From: Liolophura sinensis
Taxonomy: Eukaryota > Mollusca > Polyplacophora > Chitonida > Chitonidae
Direction: 5' to 3'
NCBI RefSeq assembly: GCF_032854445.1
Contig: NC_088295.1
Span: forward strand, 84,800,644 to 84,864,643
Length of the DNA: 64,000 nucleotides
Shown: positions 49,700 through 60,800 of the stretch, in pieces
Numbering within the stretch: the stretch's first letter is position 1
How the letters are laid out: each line of letters opens with the position of its first letter
Position numbers and translations under genes: made by a program
The notes under the pieces: model-generated
Databases searched by the model: none
Told to the model about the DNA's origin: nothing
The model's input: the letters and a program-made list of their open reading frames with translations, nothing else

Positions 49700-52600
49700 C
49701 TCGGAGCTAGGGACTTCAATGTCAAGTCTCGATGGATGGAAATATACAGTGGAAATTTGGATTAACACCATGCTAAACATTTTTGAAGACACAAAACGGA
49801 AAGCGTGTAGGTCTTTTGATAAAAAAAATGTTCAAAATTTCACAAAATGTTCAAAATTTCACAAAACTATGAAAATTATGCAAGGGTTCTATCTTCTTCA
49901 TATTGACAAGGGATCATTTAACAAATTTATTTGGAGAAACGATTCATGTGTGCTGGTTTTAGTGAAGAGCAGTGAACGGTGAGAATGAAAATGTGTAGAG
50001 TTGGATGACGTGTTGCAGCTCGTTACTCACTTAACCCGACTGAAGTGAGATGCACGTATGATAATTTGTCTCAACTCATGAAATTATTTGTTGTGCGAGG
50101 GGCAATGTTAATGTCAATGCTAGAGTTAATGATACCGACACTAGACTATATTGGCACAAAAAACTTCTCAGAAACACTAAATTTAACGTGATGTTGAAGA
50201 AAAAAAAAGCACAATTGATATACGGTGGCATTCTTACCGGTTATATAATGTATTGTTCTAATATCACGCAACCGAATTAGATTAATTGCCTGGTACTTTC
50301 GCCTCAATACGCCATGGCGATTTGTACTTTCCGCTTTTTTTGTCTTCTTTTTTACTCTACGAGTCTATACGATCATACTGAAATTGTTACAATGAGATAG
50401 AAGAAAAAAAACACCCTTTTTAGAGTAATGTCATGCGGGATGGAAATTTCTTCCGAGAGTATTATGAGTGGGCGTTTGAAACTCAAAGAGAATACTGCAG
50501 ATTTTAAGGAATTAACCTATTGCCGGTTACATAATTTGCTGTACATGTAAAATCCTGCCTGGATGGAGATAATTAAGGAAAGCCCTAGTTGATATTTACG
50601 GAGTTTATAACCTTACATTAACGCTTGCGGATGTTTAAATTGAATTCAGTTTTGCCCGGAGACGCTATAAGACACAGACGGAATACTCAGTCTGTGAGCA
50701 AATTATACAGTTAATATTGCCCGGGGAGATGGCACTCGGCGAATATTGTGTATGTGCGAATCTTATTTCAGGCATTTGACCGAAAAAGCAACACTCGAAG
50801 TTAAATTCCCAAATCTCGATTTGATTATCAGAAATCATGCCATAAATTTGAGTTAAAATAAGATATGTTGAGAAGGCTGTATTAGAGAAGAAACAGTGTT
50901 CTCACCGGATTAAAACCGATTTTGGTTTTGATCAACGCGGATGTTGTATTGATGAACTTTTTGTTCGAGGGTTAACTAGGAATTATTTCACACTTAATAG
51001 AGATATATTTAATCCCAAGCAAAATGGACGGTATATGCTCAGATTTCATATCGCATGTTCATCGCTGTTCAGTGAACGACACCTCCCTCATGCCTTAACA
51101 GCTGGCCTCGCTATGACAAACAACCGCTCGGCGCGGCCACTGCACCCCTATTACCAGATTACCATTCTATCCGATTTATCCCTGTTTTAAATAACAAGCA
51201 GGCCAAACTAGCCATCACTCGGAGGCCCCCTAATATAAATAGCCCATTAAAGACAGATTTGGATGGCGGTTGGGTTTCCATTTATTGTGCGTCTGCTATT
51301 TCTGCACCGCACCCTAACGTTCTCTGCTCTCCCAAACAAGATATTCAGCTTACAAAAAATCCGATGCGTCAGTGTTTGTCCACTCCAAACTTATTCAGTG
51401 TACCTATGAGTTCTCTGAAGTAATGGGTTCATTTCAGAGACGTATTTCATTCCATCACTTACAGTTAAGTATACTGGCTAGGTGTACCGTATCTGCGTAC
51501 ATGCTTATCCTCGGAAGTGCAATATTTGCGTACGGTTTAATTCTCGGATGCAGCTTACTGGCCTGATGGATCCATCTTAGTTATGTCCCTTAGTTCAGTT
51601 GTTAGCTGTACATGGAACCCGAAACCCCTGGTCATCTCGTCTTGTTAAGCGGCTTGTGAAAATTACTCAGACATGTCCGAGCATCCAGACCAGATCTCTG
51701 ACCTCTGTAACTGATAGGATTTAAGATAAAGTTGGCCTGTTAATATTTGCGGGTTCAGCCGATAGGATTCCTATGGTGTCGCTACCGGCCATCATGTGCC
51801 TGACCCAGGCGGTCAGCGTGCGGTCCAGCTGCACGAGCAGTGGAGAGCTCACATAAGGAGTCGGTTACCAGCCCGATGGTCATATCGTGCTGGATTTAGC
51901 CACTGGCAGGTATAAACACTCACAACCCTAGGGAGAAGGACGGCTGATTGAATCCAAAGCGTAGGAAATCCCTCAAATAATTAAATTCTCAAATAAGAAC
52001 AAATTAAGGCATTGTTAGCGTCAGTCTGAAGACACCCGCAGGAAAAGTCTTTGGGGGGTCGTGTAATGAGTTGCAAAGGATGACAATAATTGAAACAACC
52101 TTGGAAGAAACGTGTAAATCTGGGCACTAAAGAAGACGTGTGTATTGCATGAGCCTGTGCGATTTATTGTCCGCTGGCGCTTTATTTATGATCGAACTCC
52201 TTAACCAAGGTCGAGTCCGCCTCTTGTTTATCAGTATGGTCTGTTAGATACCCGGAATACCATAAATCTGTAAGCAATTAAATCTACTGGTGTGCTTCTT
52301 ATGTGCAGCGTGCAATCACTTCCCACATGGCTGATTACACCCTTGCTATTGCCACGGCCGAATTTGCAACTGTCCAACATTCATTAACCAGTCAGTTTCA
52401 TATTAACCAGTATGACCACGTATTGCCTGCAACAGCGCACGCTCATAAATCTCGTGTAGCATTTGCCAATATATAATTCATAAGATACGTTATGGCCCTA
52501 GCTCTAATCTACTTTACATGGCTAGTGTAAAACAAATAAGGAACTGCGTTCAGATATTAGCAACAATTTTCTTTTCATTGTTTTCAAAAGACTTCTATAT

Positions 52601-54230
52601 CCCTAAGCTATTTGTAACATCAATTATTAAATCTGGCCTTTGTGTTTTATTGCAATTATTTGAAAGTTAAAAATATTCTTCATACATGGAACCATCATCC
52701 TGGAATCGGGGTCAAAAACAAAAAAGAACAGAAATATTTGGAGGGCATTTGCTGTGTTGTGGCGATAGTGCACTTAAGACCTAGTACGCAACGTGTGTGC
52801 ATACACCAGGAGCTTTCCAATGCTGTTCGTTTTTATGGATGCAGGGAACAGTTTTAATGAGAAAAAGATATATTTTTTCTTCTTGAAGCAATTTATGCTG
52901 TATATAAGGGAATTAAGCAGAGTACTGACATATATCCAGTTAGCTTTGAAGTAAAAACCCTTTTCCTGGACATAAATGGAAACAAAGTGAAATTTGTTCC
53001 AGTGAATACACGGACATCAAAGCAGGGAACCCATTTTTGTCTGTGGAATATTTCTGACGATTGTACCGAAATATCTTTTTACCCTCTCTCTCTCTGATGG
53101 TTTACTCTAAACGATCTTGCTTGGTTTTGTTTTGATAAATTGTGTTAAGCTTATACGATGCTGATAATCTGCACACTAAACCAGAAACCTTGCAGATATA
53201 TTAACCCAAATGCAAGAAATTCCCCTAGGAGGCGTCTTCAAGATATTTAAATCTGGCCGGAAGCACATGTAAAGAAGTTACATATTTGTTTTCTATAGTC
53301 TCGTCTCACATACACTTAGGAACGTTAGTGGCACCTTCATCGTGTAGTCCGGTCCGATTCTTTCACCCTCTCGGTCTAACCAAACTCTTCTACCACAGTG
53401 AGATAGAAGTACAATCAAAAGTCCTGTCTGTGACAAAGCCTTCCTCTCCGCACACGTGGTCAGTGTCAGATGGAATGAGGGCTACTTACCTCTGCTACTT
53501 TGCAGCTACATCATCCACACATGTCGATTAGATCTGTTCTCACCCGCCGCGGGACAGCTTTGAACATACCAGGCTGTCCAGGCACTGACACTTGGCGGAT
53601 TCTATGCTAGCTGGTTGTATTGAGCGTCGGTCAATTCTGTTTGGACGCGGAGTGGACTATTAGCTCCCTCAAGTACCGGCGGCCACCGTGTAGAGCAGAC
53701 ACGGCCAGTAAGCCCCCTCATCAAGTCTCAGTACAGCCTCCAGATATGATTTAAACCTTCCGTCACACTCACCTATATAGTTAATTTTTACCAATACTGA
53801 CTTCTCTCATCGTGTATATCGATACCATTATTAGTATTCATTACTTGCTGATTACTTCACTGAATGCCTTACGGCTTAATCAAATTATCCTAGTCCACAC
53901 AAAGAAGAGTATTCAAATTTATTTTGATCCTGTTTTTAATGTGTTGTCAAGGTATTTAAAAATTTAGAAACAAAATCCAGTGATTTGTGGACGCAGTTAT
54001 ATAAAGGATTAATTTATTTATCTGAATTACAAGATTTTGTGTATACTAAATTAAGGCCTCTAAGACATCAACTCGTAACCTGAAACTGCAGTCAATTCAG
54101 CAACCTCACTGGTCAGTGGTGTACTGACTAGCATTTTTATTCAATGAATCAGCTAAAGTTCTTGCTATGAATGAGGATAAGGTGAGGTGAGTGAGTATTT
54201 TATTATGTCAGGATACAGTGGCATAAGTGG
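49700..54230. other. Gene-free stretch, possibly regulatory in part
   Basis: No exon or mobile element was recognised. Between about 50500 and 52500 there are many homeodomain-type motifs (TAATTA-like, CCATTAAAG, GCCATAAATTT) and an ACAATAATTG-like Sox-type string. Such motifs are frequent by chance in AT-rich DNA, so this is only a pointer to possible cis-regulatory DNA. Confidence 0.3.
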
Positions 54231-54234
54231 AACT

Positions 54235-55237
54235 TGTTACGGTATTGAAAACAGCAACAGAAAACAGACTCAGTGACTCAATATTACAATGTAAACAATG
54301 CTTTATATATATAAAATGAGACGTACAGTTTTACAGACAGTTCAACAACAACAACATAAAAAAACATACACATCAGTATTACCGGTCTTTAAAAGTTTCC
54401 AGTTCACCTTTGCATCCCAAGGAACGTATTCCAGGAGATCCAACGTAAAGACCATGGGATAAACACACAATTCACACAAGTCACAAATTGTCCCAGTCAG
54501 GTACTTCGCTAGGTTAGCGAACGCGAACACAGTACACAGGTTACACAGAACTGGAACAGTCAAGCCTTTGAATGACGTCACACCCGCAGAGCACAACACA
54601 GGGTAAATCCAGGCATGGAGGTATAATCCACTTTAGAACAGTCACAGCTCCCGCAGAAACTCACAAACGAGCCGTTCAGAGACGTAGAGTAATGTCACCT
54701 TGTGGCAGAACGAACGTCCTTTGCAAAACTGAAAACTTCAGTTTAGAGTCCGTGACGACCTTGTCGGTCAGGTGAGGTCAGCGTGTTAAACAAATTACAC
54801 AGTCAACACTGTATAATCATAATAAAGATCCGAACACCAATAAACGTGACTTCCGCAGAAATTCACTTAAACCAGACATCAGTACAACTGTGGTATACAA
54901 ACGGTGCCGGCATAGAAATCTGTCCTCCCAAACGAAACTGGCATCACCAGCTCATATCAATATAATGGACTCGATACGAGAGCGTCGCACACTCTCCTGG
55001 CTCCCAGTGGACGCAGCAAAAATACCTCCTCTCTGCACAGAAAACACGGCTTATATACGTTCCAGGTGGATTCAACTATTCTTAAACACAGAATTAACAG
55101 CCAATGAAATAAACGAAGCATTGAACAAGGTGCTTTCGATCCGGTCCGCGCTGTACACATATAACAGGGCCTGTTATGCTTTCACAAAGGTCCGCAGACT
55201 AACAGTACATGAAAACGTTAAATAGTCATACATAACA
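54235..55237. mobile_element. Probable solo LTR, about 1 kb
   Basis: The segment begins TGTTAC and ends ATAACA, the TG..CA ends and near-perfect inverted hexamer of an LTR. AACT lies directly outside each end (54231-54234 and 55238-55241), a 4-bp target duplication. No gag or pol sequence adjoins it, so it would be the product of recombination between two LTRs. TATA-like strings exist on both strands (TATATATAAAATG near 54305, plus; TATATAAGC near 55055, minus), and AATAAA occurs on the plus strand at about 54820 and 55105, so orientation is unresolved. An 85-codon minus frame inside (54342-54599) has no family match I recognise. Confidence 0.6.
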
Positions 55238-55310
55238 AACTGCAAAGATGAAAATGACAATAGAGTTAACCGAGGGAGAATATAGTGATGTGGAGACGAA
55301 TACAGCTTTA

Positions 55311-55772
55311 CATGTTAAAAATAAGTGTTTCGTTTATAAACGCATTTCTTTTACGGTTAATAAACACGTCCTGTTGTTTTTTAATAAAAAAAAAAACGAT
55401 GTTTAGTAACTATTGTGAAATGTTTACATACTAATGATGGATAATTTCAATACACACAAATATTCTACAAAAAATGACATCACTATAGTCCAGGAAGGAT
55501 GACATTATTATAGTCCAGGAAACATGACATTACTATAGTTAACACATTTGCATTTTTACCCGTTTTTACACTTAATATAACCATGAAGTCATGTTTACTG
55601 GACTATTTGTGTTTATTGAAAATATCCACTACATTACTATGTAAACATTTCATGTGTTTACTGTAATAAACACACCTCTTTAGCTTCCCTACATAGGTTT
55701 TTTGTGAATAAACACCAGGAAGCGTTTATAAACAGAAATGTATTTATAAACAAAACATTTATTTTTAATGTG
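55311..55772. mobile_element. Palindromic TA-flanked MITE, 462 bp
   Basis: Terminal inverted repeats of about 45 bp start CATGTTAAAAATAAGTGTTT on the left and CACATTAAAAATAAATGTTT on the complement of the right, and both run into GTTTATAAA and CATTTCT. TA flanks both ends (55309-55310, 55773-55774). Inner arms also pair: AAATGTTTACATACTAATG at 55418 with its near-complement at 55633-55651, and ATAGTCCAGGAAACATGAC at 55511 with 55587-55605. A 25-bp unit (ATGACATTACTATAGTCCAG...) repeats three times near 55475-55540. No open frame. Confidence 0.8.
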
Positions 55773-56171
55773 TAGCATGGAGATGCAGTGTTATGGAAAT
55801 GTAGGGACACACAATTAGTACTTTTAGGCTAAACACAAGAACACAAATGTTTCTAACAAGTATTTTTGTTCCGTAGTTGGAGACAGATTTTTCTAAATTG
55901 TCTATTGCCTATCACATGAGGTTAAAGTACACAGAATTGACCATGCACCAGGTGACCGATCTAATACAGCCAGTTGGCCATAAAACAACATAAATGTAGA
56001 ACAGCAGTGGCCAAGCTACCGTACTAAACCATTATGTGTGTTCTTTATACGGCCCACCTGTTCACCTGTTGTTCACTGAACAAAGAGCTAAGGATACTTT
56101 CCTGTAAATGCCACACAGAGCTTAATATTGTCCGACCAAGTTTATGGTGTCAACCACCTGGTTTAACATTG
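55773..56171. other. Gene-free stretch, nothing recognised
   Basis: Spacer between the palindromic MITE and the 31-bp array, with no recognised feature. Confidence 0.5.
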
Positions 56172-56295
56172 TTGGTGCTTGATGAAGACCTAGTGCTCCC
56201 AGTTGGTGCTTGATGAAGACCTAGTGCTCCCAGTTGGTGCTTGATGAAGACCTAGTGCTCCCAGTTGGTGCTTGATGAAGACCTAGTGCTCTCAG
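56172..56295. repeat. 31-bp minisatellite x4, nearly identical units
   Basis: Units start at 56172, 56203, 56234 and 56265 and begin TTGGTGCTTGATGAAGACCT. The first three are identical; the fourth differs by one base. This is a very young array. Confidence 0.97.
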
Positions 56296-57362
56296 TACTA
56301 ACATTCTGATGACCAATTCTGAGTTCAGTGACTTTACACCAAAGTGACTTGACGTTTACACCAAGAGCAATTACCTCACTTTTTCCGATAATTGAAACGG
56401 AGTCAGTCCCAGTTAGAAGGTACAAAGGTGAGAAAGAAAAGTGAAAACTAAGTGATACCCCATGGCTGGTCTGCCGAGTGCAAGAAGTCGTTCTTAAAGC
56501 CACGTGTATACTTGTGTCTCGGGAGATGTTTAAATCTGTGTGTCGATCCAATGCAGAGTAGTATCTCTCCATTCACCTCATCACACCAATGACTTAATAC
56601 CCGTGCATTAACGTACAACCCAGTCTTTGTCACACCCTTATCTCTTTACAGTTACCATTTGCTAGAAACACCTGTGGCCAAAAAGATATCATCCCCCATA
56701 AGTTCTCCTTTGACTTTTTTACTGGCGTATTTTTAGTCCTGACCAACTTCTAAATCCCTTAGCCGTTTTATCTATACAGGGAAAATTATTAATGCAAATA
56801 AACTGATACAGAAACTATAAACAACAAACATGTGTTGAGAATACACATATCTACGCTGGTGGTGTTAAGGATCGCCCAGACTAGGTGAAGGTTAATTCAC
56901 AGTTGTTATTGATAGATGTTGGAAACTCAAGCCGGGGCGGGATACATTATCGGCAGAAAGTAACCAGAGCATCGTAATAAAAACTGCCATATACTGGCTA
57001 TAACACTGATGCTACTATCAGCTCTAAGACTGATGCATTAAGCGTTCACCAAAATCAAAACCGTCGTACAATCACTGTTACTAAGACTAGAAACTGCTCT
57101 AGTGCATTACCCGTCTCAAGGAATCCGGACTGTCATACAAAGGCTGAAATACAAATTTAGAAACAGTTCTTGAGCAAAGCCGTCCTGGTTGTGATACTAA
57201 CGCTAGAAACAACTCTGGCGCATTACCCGGATACAGAAATACAAACAGTCATACAATGACTGTGGTGCTAGAGCTGGAAACAGTACAGGCACATTAACCG
57301 TCCAGATTCTGACACTGTGCCGACAAAAACTTAATTACCCGGTGCTGATTTTTCACCTTAGG
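56296..57362. other. Gene-free stretch, nothing recognised
   Basis: A 106-codon minus frame (56252-56572) overlaps the 31-bp array and shows no domain. Between 57000 and 57310 a loose recurrence of CAT...AAAC..CT strings with CATTACCCG hints at an old decayed tandem repeat, but no clean period could be set. Confidence 0.4.
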
Positions 57363-57857
57363 TACCGTTAGCAATAATGCATGGTAAGGTAGTCCCTTCC
57401 TGGTGAGGCAATGTCGTCCTATAGGAGTAATCCTACCGTTAGCGATAATGCATGGTAATGTAGTCCTTCCTGGTGAGGCAGTGTCGTCCTATAGGTGTAT
57501 TCCTACCGTTAGCGATAATGCATGGTAAGGTAGTCCCTTCCTGGTGAGGCAATGTCGTCCTATAGGTGTAATCCTACCGTTAGCGATAATGCATGGTAAG
57601 GTAGTCCCTTCCTGGTGAGGCAGTGTCGTCCTATAGGAGTAATCCTACCGTTAGCTATAATGCATGGTAAGGTAGTCCTTCCTGGTGAGGCAATGTCGTC
57701 CTATAGGAGTAATCCTACCGTTAGCGATAATGCATGGTAAGGTAGTCCCTTCCTGGTGAGGCAATGTCGTCCTATAGGAGTATTCCTACTGTTAGCGATA
57801 ATGCATGGTAAGGTAGTCCCTTCCTGGTGAGGCAATGTCGTCCTATAGGAGTAATCC
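57363..57857. repeat. 71-bp minisatellite x7
   Basis: Units start at 57363, 57434, 57504, 57575, 57646, 57716 and 57787. The unit begins TACCGTTAGCGATAATGCAT, continues GGTAAGGTAGTCCCTTCCTG and ends CCTATAGGAGTAATCC. Units 2 and 5 are 70 bp through loss of one C in the CCC. Differences are otherwise a few substitutions per unit, so the array is young and homogenised. Both edges are sharp. Confidence 0.98.
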
Positions 57858-60800
57858 ACACTAGCGTGGCGAGAATTAGCTTCGTTACCGCCTCAAAAAC
57901 AAAACAAAGAAAAAATAGCGTTCGGCGGCATAGTGACCAAAATGTATACAAAACTTTACACTCTGCGTTAATGTAGGTGTTCTGCAAGACAATGATAGGA
58001 AGTAGTGAGATGTCAAGTTATGCCCCAGGGTGCCTGAAAACGTGAAATTGGAAACCCAGGGAATTGCGTGGAGAGATGTGTGACCACGATAGTTTATTAG
58101 TGAGGTCGCTGTTGGAGCAGCGGTTTACTGCTACTTCGGCGGTTGCGTGGACAAAGCAAAAGTCCGGTTCGGATAAAGTTGCACAATTAACTTAGAACAA
58201 AATACTAGTTATCTATCTCTGAATACCCATTAGATGTAATTTATGTACAGGGCCATGGAGAAATCCATGGAGAACATCCCGTTCATGCTGATGAATGCCT
58301 TGACCCGGTATTGTGCTTGGTGGAAGTAAAACCCTATCCTATTACAGCAGTGGGTGTTGTTTTTTAGTTAACATTTATAACAGATCTGCATTGAACTTTG
58401 AATCGAGATATTCCTCTTTGTCCGCTCGCAAACTCATGATCAGTTATCTCGTACATATTTGCTAATGGAACCTACTCTAAGAACCATTCTTTTCCAGTCA
58501 ATGATTATAACTTGACCAGACTTAATTTTACGTCTGTTTATTTATTACTTTTAATTACAAACCATATAACGTAATTTGGAGCCAATCTCATTGTGACTAT
58601 TTAAAAGTTTTTAACATAGCGCCATGGAAGCCGAATTCGGAAACTGTTTGTCGGGAAATCTTATACAAAATGCCTGCCGTTCAGTAATGGCTCTTTGGTC
58701 ATGCCTGCTGAGTAATTACTGTGGCTAAGAGTGCGTGTCTCTATAGAGGACTATATCTAACTTCCGTCACTTGTTCACCATACCGGAAGAACGTCGGTCT
58801 CCATTATGTATTTATTAAAAGACCTATTCTCTCGTTTTTTCCTGTAAATAAACTGAATCTAACCGACTTGTGTTTGGTGTCACACTGAGGATAGCTTAAT
58901 TTGATTCCTATCTGTGGTTAGCCTGACTTAATAAGATAGCACTCCTTCGCGGCTGAAGGTTTTGACGTTTGATGATCATGATTTTTTCCAGGCCAGTGAT
59001 CTTGTATTAGCGCACTGACCCTGTTGACGTCTCGCTTTATGGGAAAAAAGCGCGAAGCCTTCGAGATAAACTATTGCCGTTTATATCAATTACATGGACT
59101 AATCAGGTGGATTCGGAGAACACCATTTGACGCAGCTGAGAAATGAAAAGTTCAGATGAACGCATGACCCATTTGGATCATTGTGCACACTCAGAATTCC
59201 TTATTGTCGTTTGACTGCTATTCAAGTATTGGGTCTCAAAGACATAGCCTACGGTTGTCTCCTTTACAACGATCCTGAGGAAAAGATCTTACCCCGGAGC
59301 TCAGAATGTGGGCGGTTTACAAAGTTTCAGAGTATCGGTGTTGTCCAGAAAACTCAGCTGACGATTGTATCAACGTTAAGCCATTGACTTTGGAATCTGT
59401 CATTGACAAACTGAACCAGTAGTTTGTGCCTAGGGTTCTGACAACATGAATAGGCCATCATACATGGCTAAAAGCGATGTTGGAGAGAATTCTAGAGCTA
59501 ATATTACCGGAGAATAAATAATATACTTTAGACAGATCACAGAACCTTACATCTGTCGTGAAATGTTTGGTTGAGTTTCTCTTATTTCTTTTTGCTGTTT
59601 TTAGTGATGAAGACGTCATACATGTACATTTGGCATAGTTTAAACCATATCTCGCCTCCAGTTGATACTGTAACAAAGTATGTTTATCGTCTTTGGGCTG
59701 AATATATATCGTCATTGAGCTGAAAATATAAAAAATAAACTGTTTGCATTGTCCTTGCCGGCATAATACAACTACCCTAATGGACGATAACCCGAGACTA
59801 TTGCTATCAGAGTCATCAAGTGAGATCACTCGTCAAACTCTTCCTTGGTTTCAACGAGCACATCAGAGACGGAAGGACAAATGGGTCCAAGAGGCCAGGT
59901 CCAACCTGCAGGGATATTCATGCCAAGCTGGACTTGTCCTTCGTGTTTGTTTGAAGCCATGAGCGGGCTGTAGTGTGTAAGTTAATTGCTGTTTCCTGAA
60001 GAATACCACTTTGTTCCTCCAGTTTCACAGCATCCAAATTCACATTACATTAACAGCTCACAGCGCTCCTCTGCTTTATTATAGCGCGATATGTAGTTAT
60101 CAGACGGGCCAGTTTTATGAAATGTTTATGGGAAGAATCGATTTTTTTTAAGCCTTTGCTATGAATAAATCTTGCAGGGCCATTAGAGAAAGGGTTTGCT
60201 AGCACCCTGGTAATGGTGGGCAAGGCTTGGGACCCCAGCTAAAGGGCCTCTAGTGATCCTTGCTTGATCTAGACCTGGGGATAATGAAGTTTGTCCCTTT
60301 GTATCCATCAATTCGCCATCATCTCCACCCTGGCGGCTTTACCATAGAGCTGACTTATTCACTATCTACCCTACAGCGCCCGTCCAATCATACACCGTTC
60401 TTCTGCTTACCAGTGTTTATGGGACAATTGCCGCTAAAGTTAGCGGTGTGTATGAAATCTGAATATCTGATAATAAAGAAGACAGCATAGTGAGTAAAAA
60501 GGGAGCACCGACTACACTGGGATTGTTGGCAAATGGTCACACTTAACATGTGAACTACGGCCTTCATAAGGCTAGGGTTTCATTTTACGGCTAGGGTCTC
60601 ATTCTACGGCTAGGGCTCCATTCCCTATGGCTTGGGTTTCATTATAACTGTTCATGTAAATACTTTAATTGCACCAACCTACAGGCCGTACATACGCCAT
60701 ACAGCTACATGAATACGCCTGAATACCACCATTGACAGCTGCCTGCTTGTCTTTATCCTTAAAACCGATACATAAAGATCATTTATCTATGTACACATCA

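Noticed and set aside
54342-54599. 85-codon minus frame with hydrophobic, Cys-rich product
   Set aside because: It lies inside the probable solo LTR and shows no gag, pol or other family signature.
57772-57987. 71-codon minus frame
   Set aside because: Partly made of the 71-bp minisatellite unit; the remainder has no domain.
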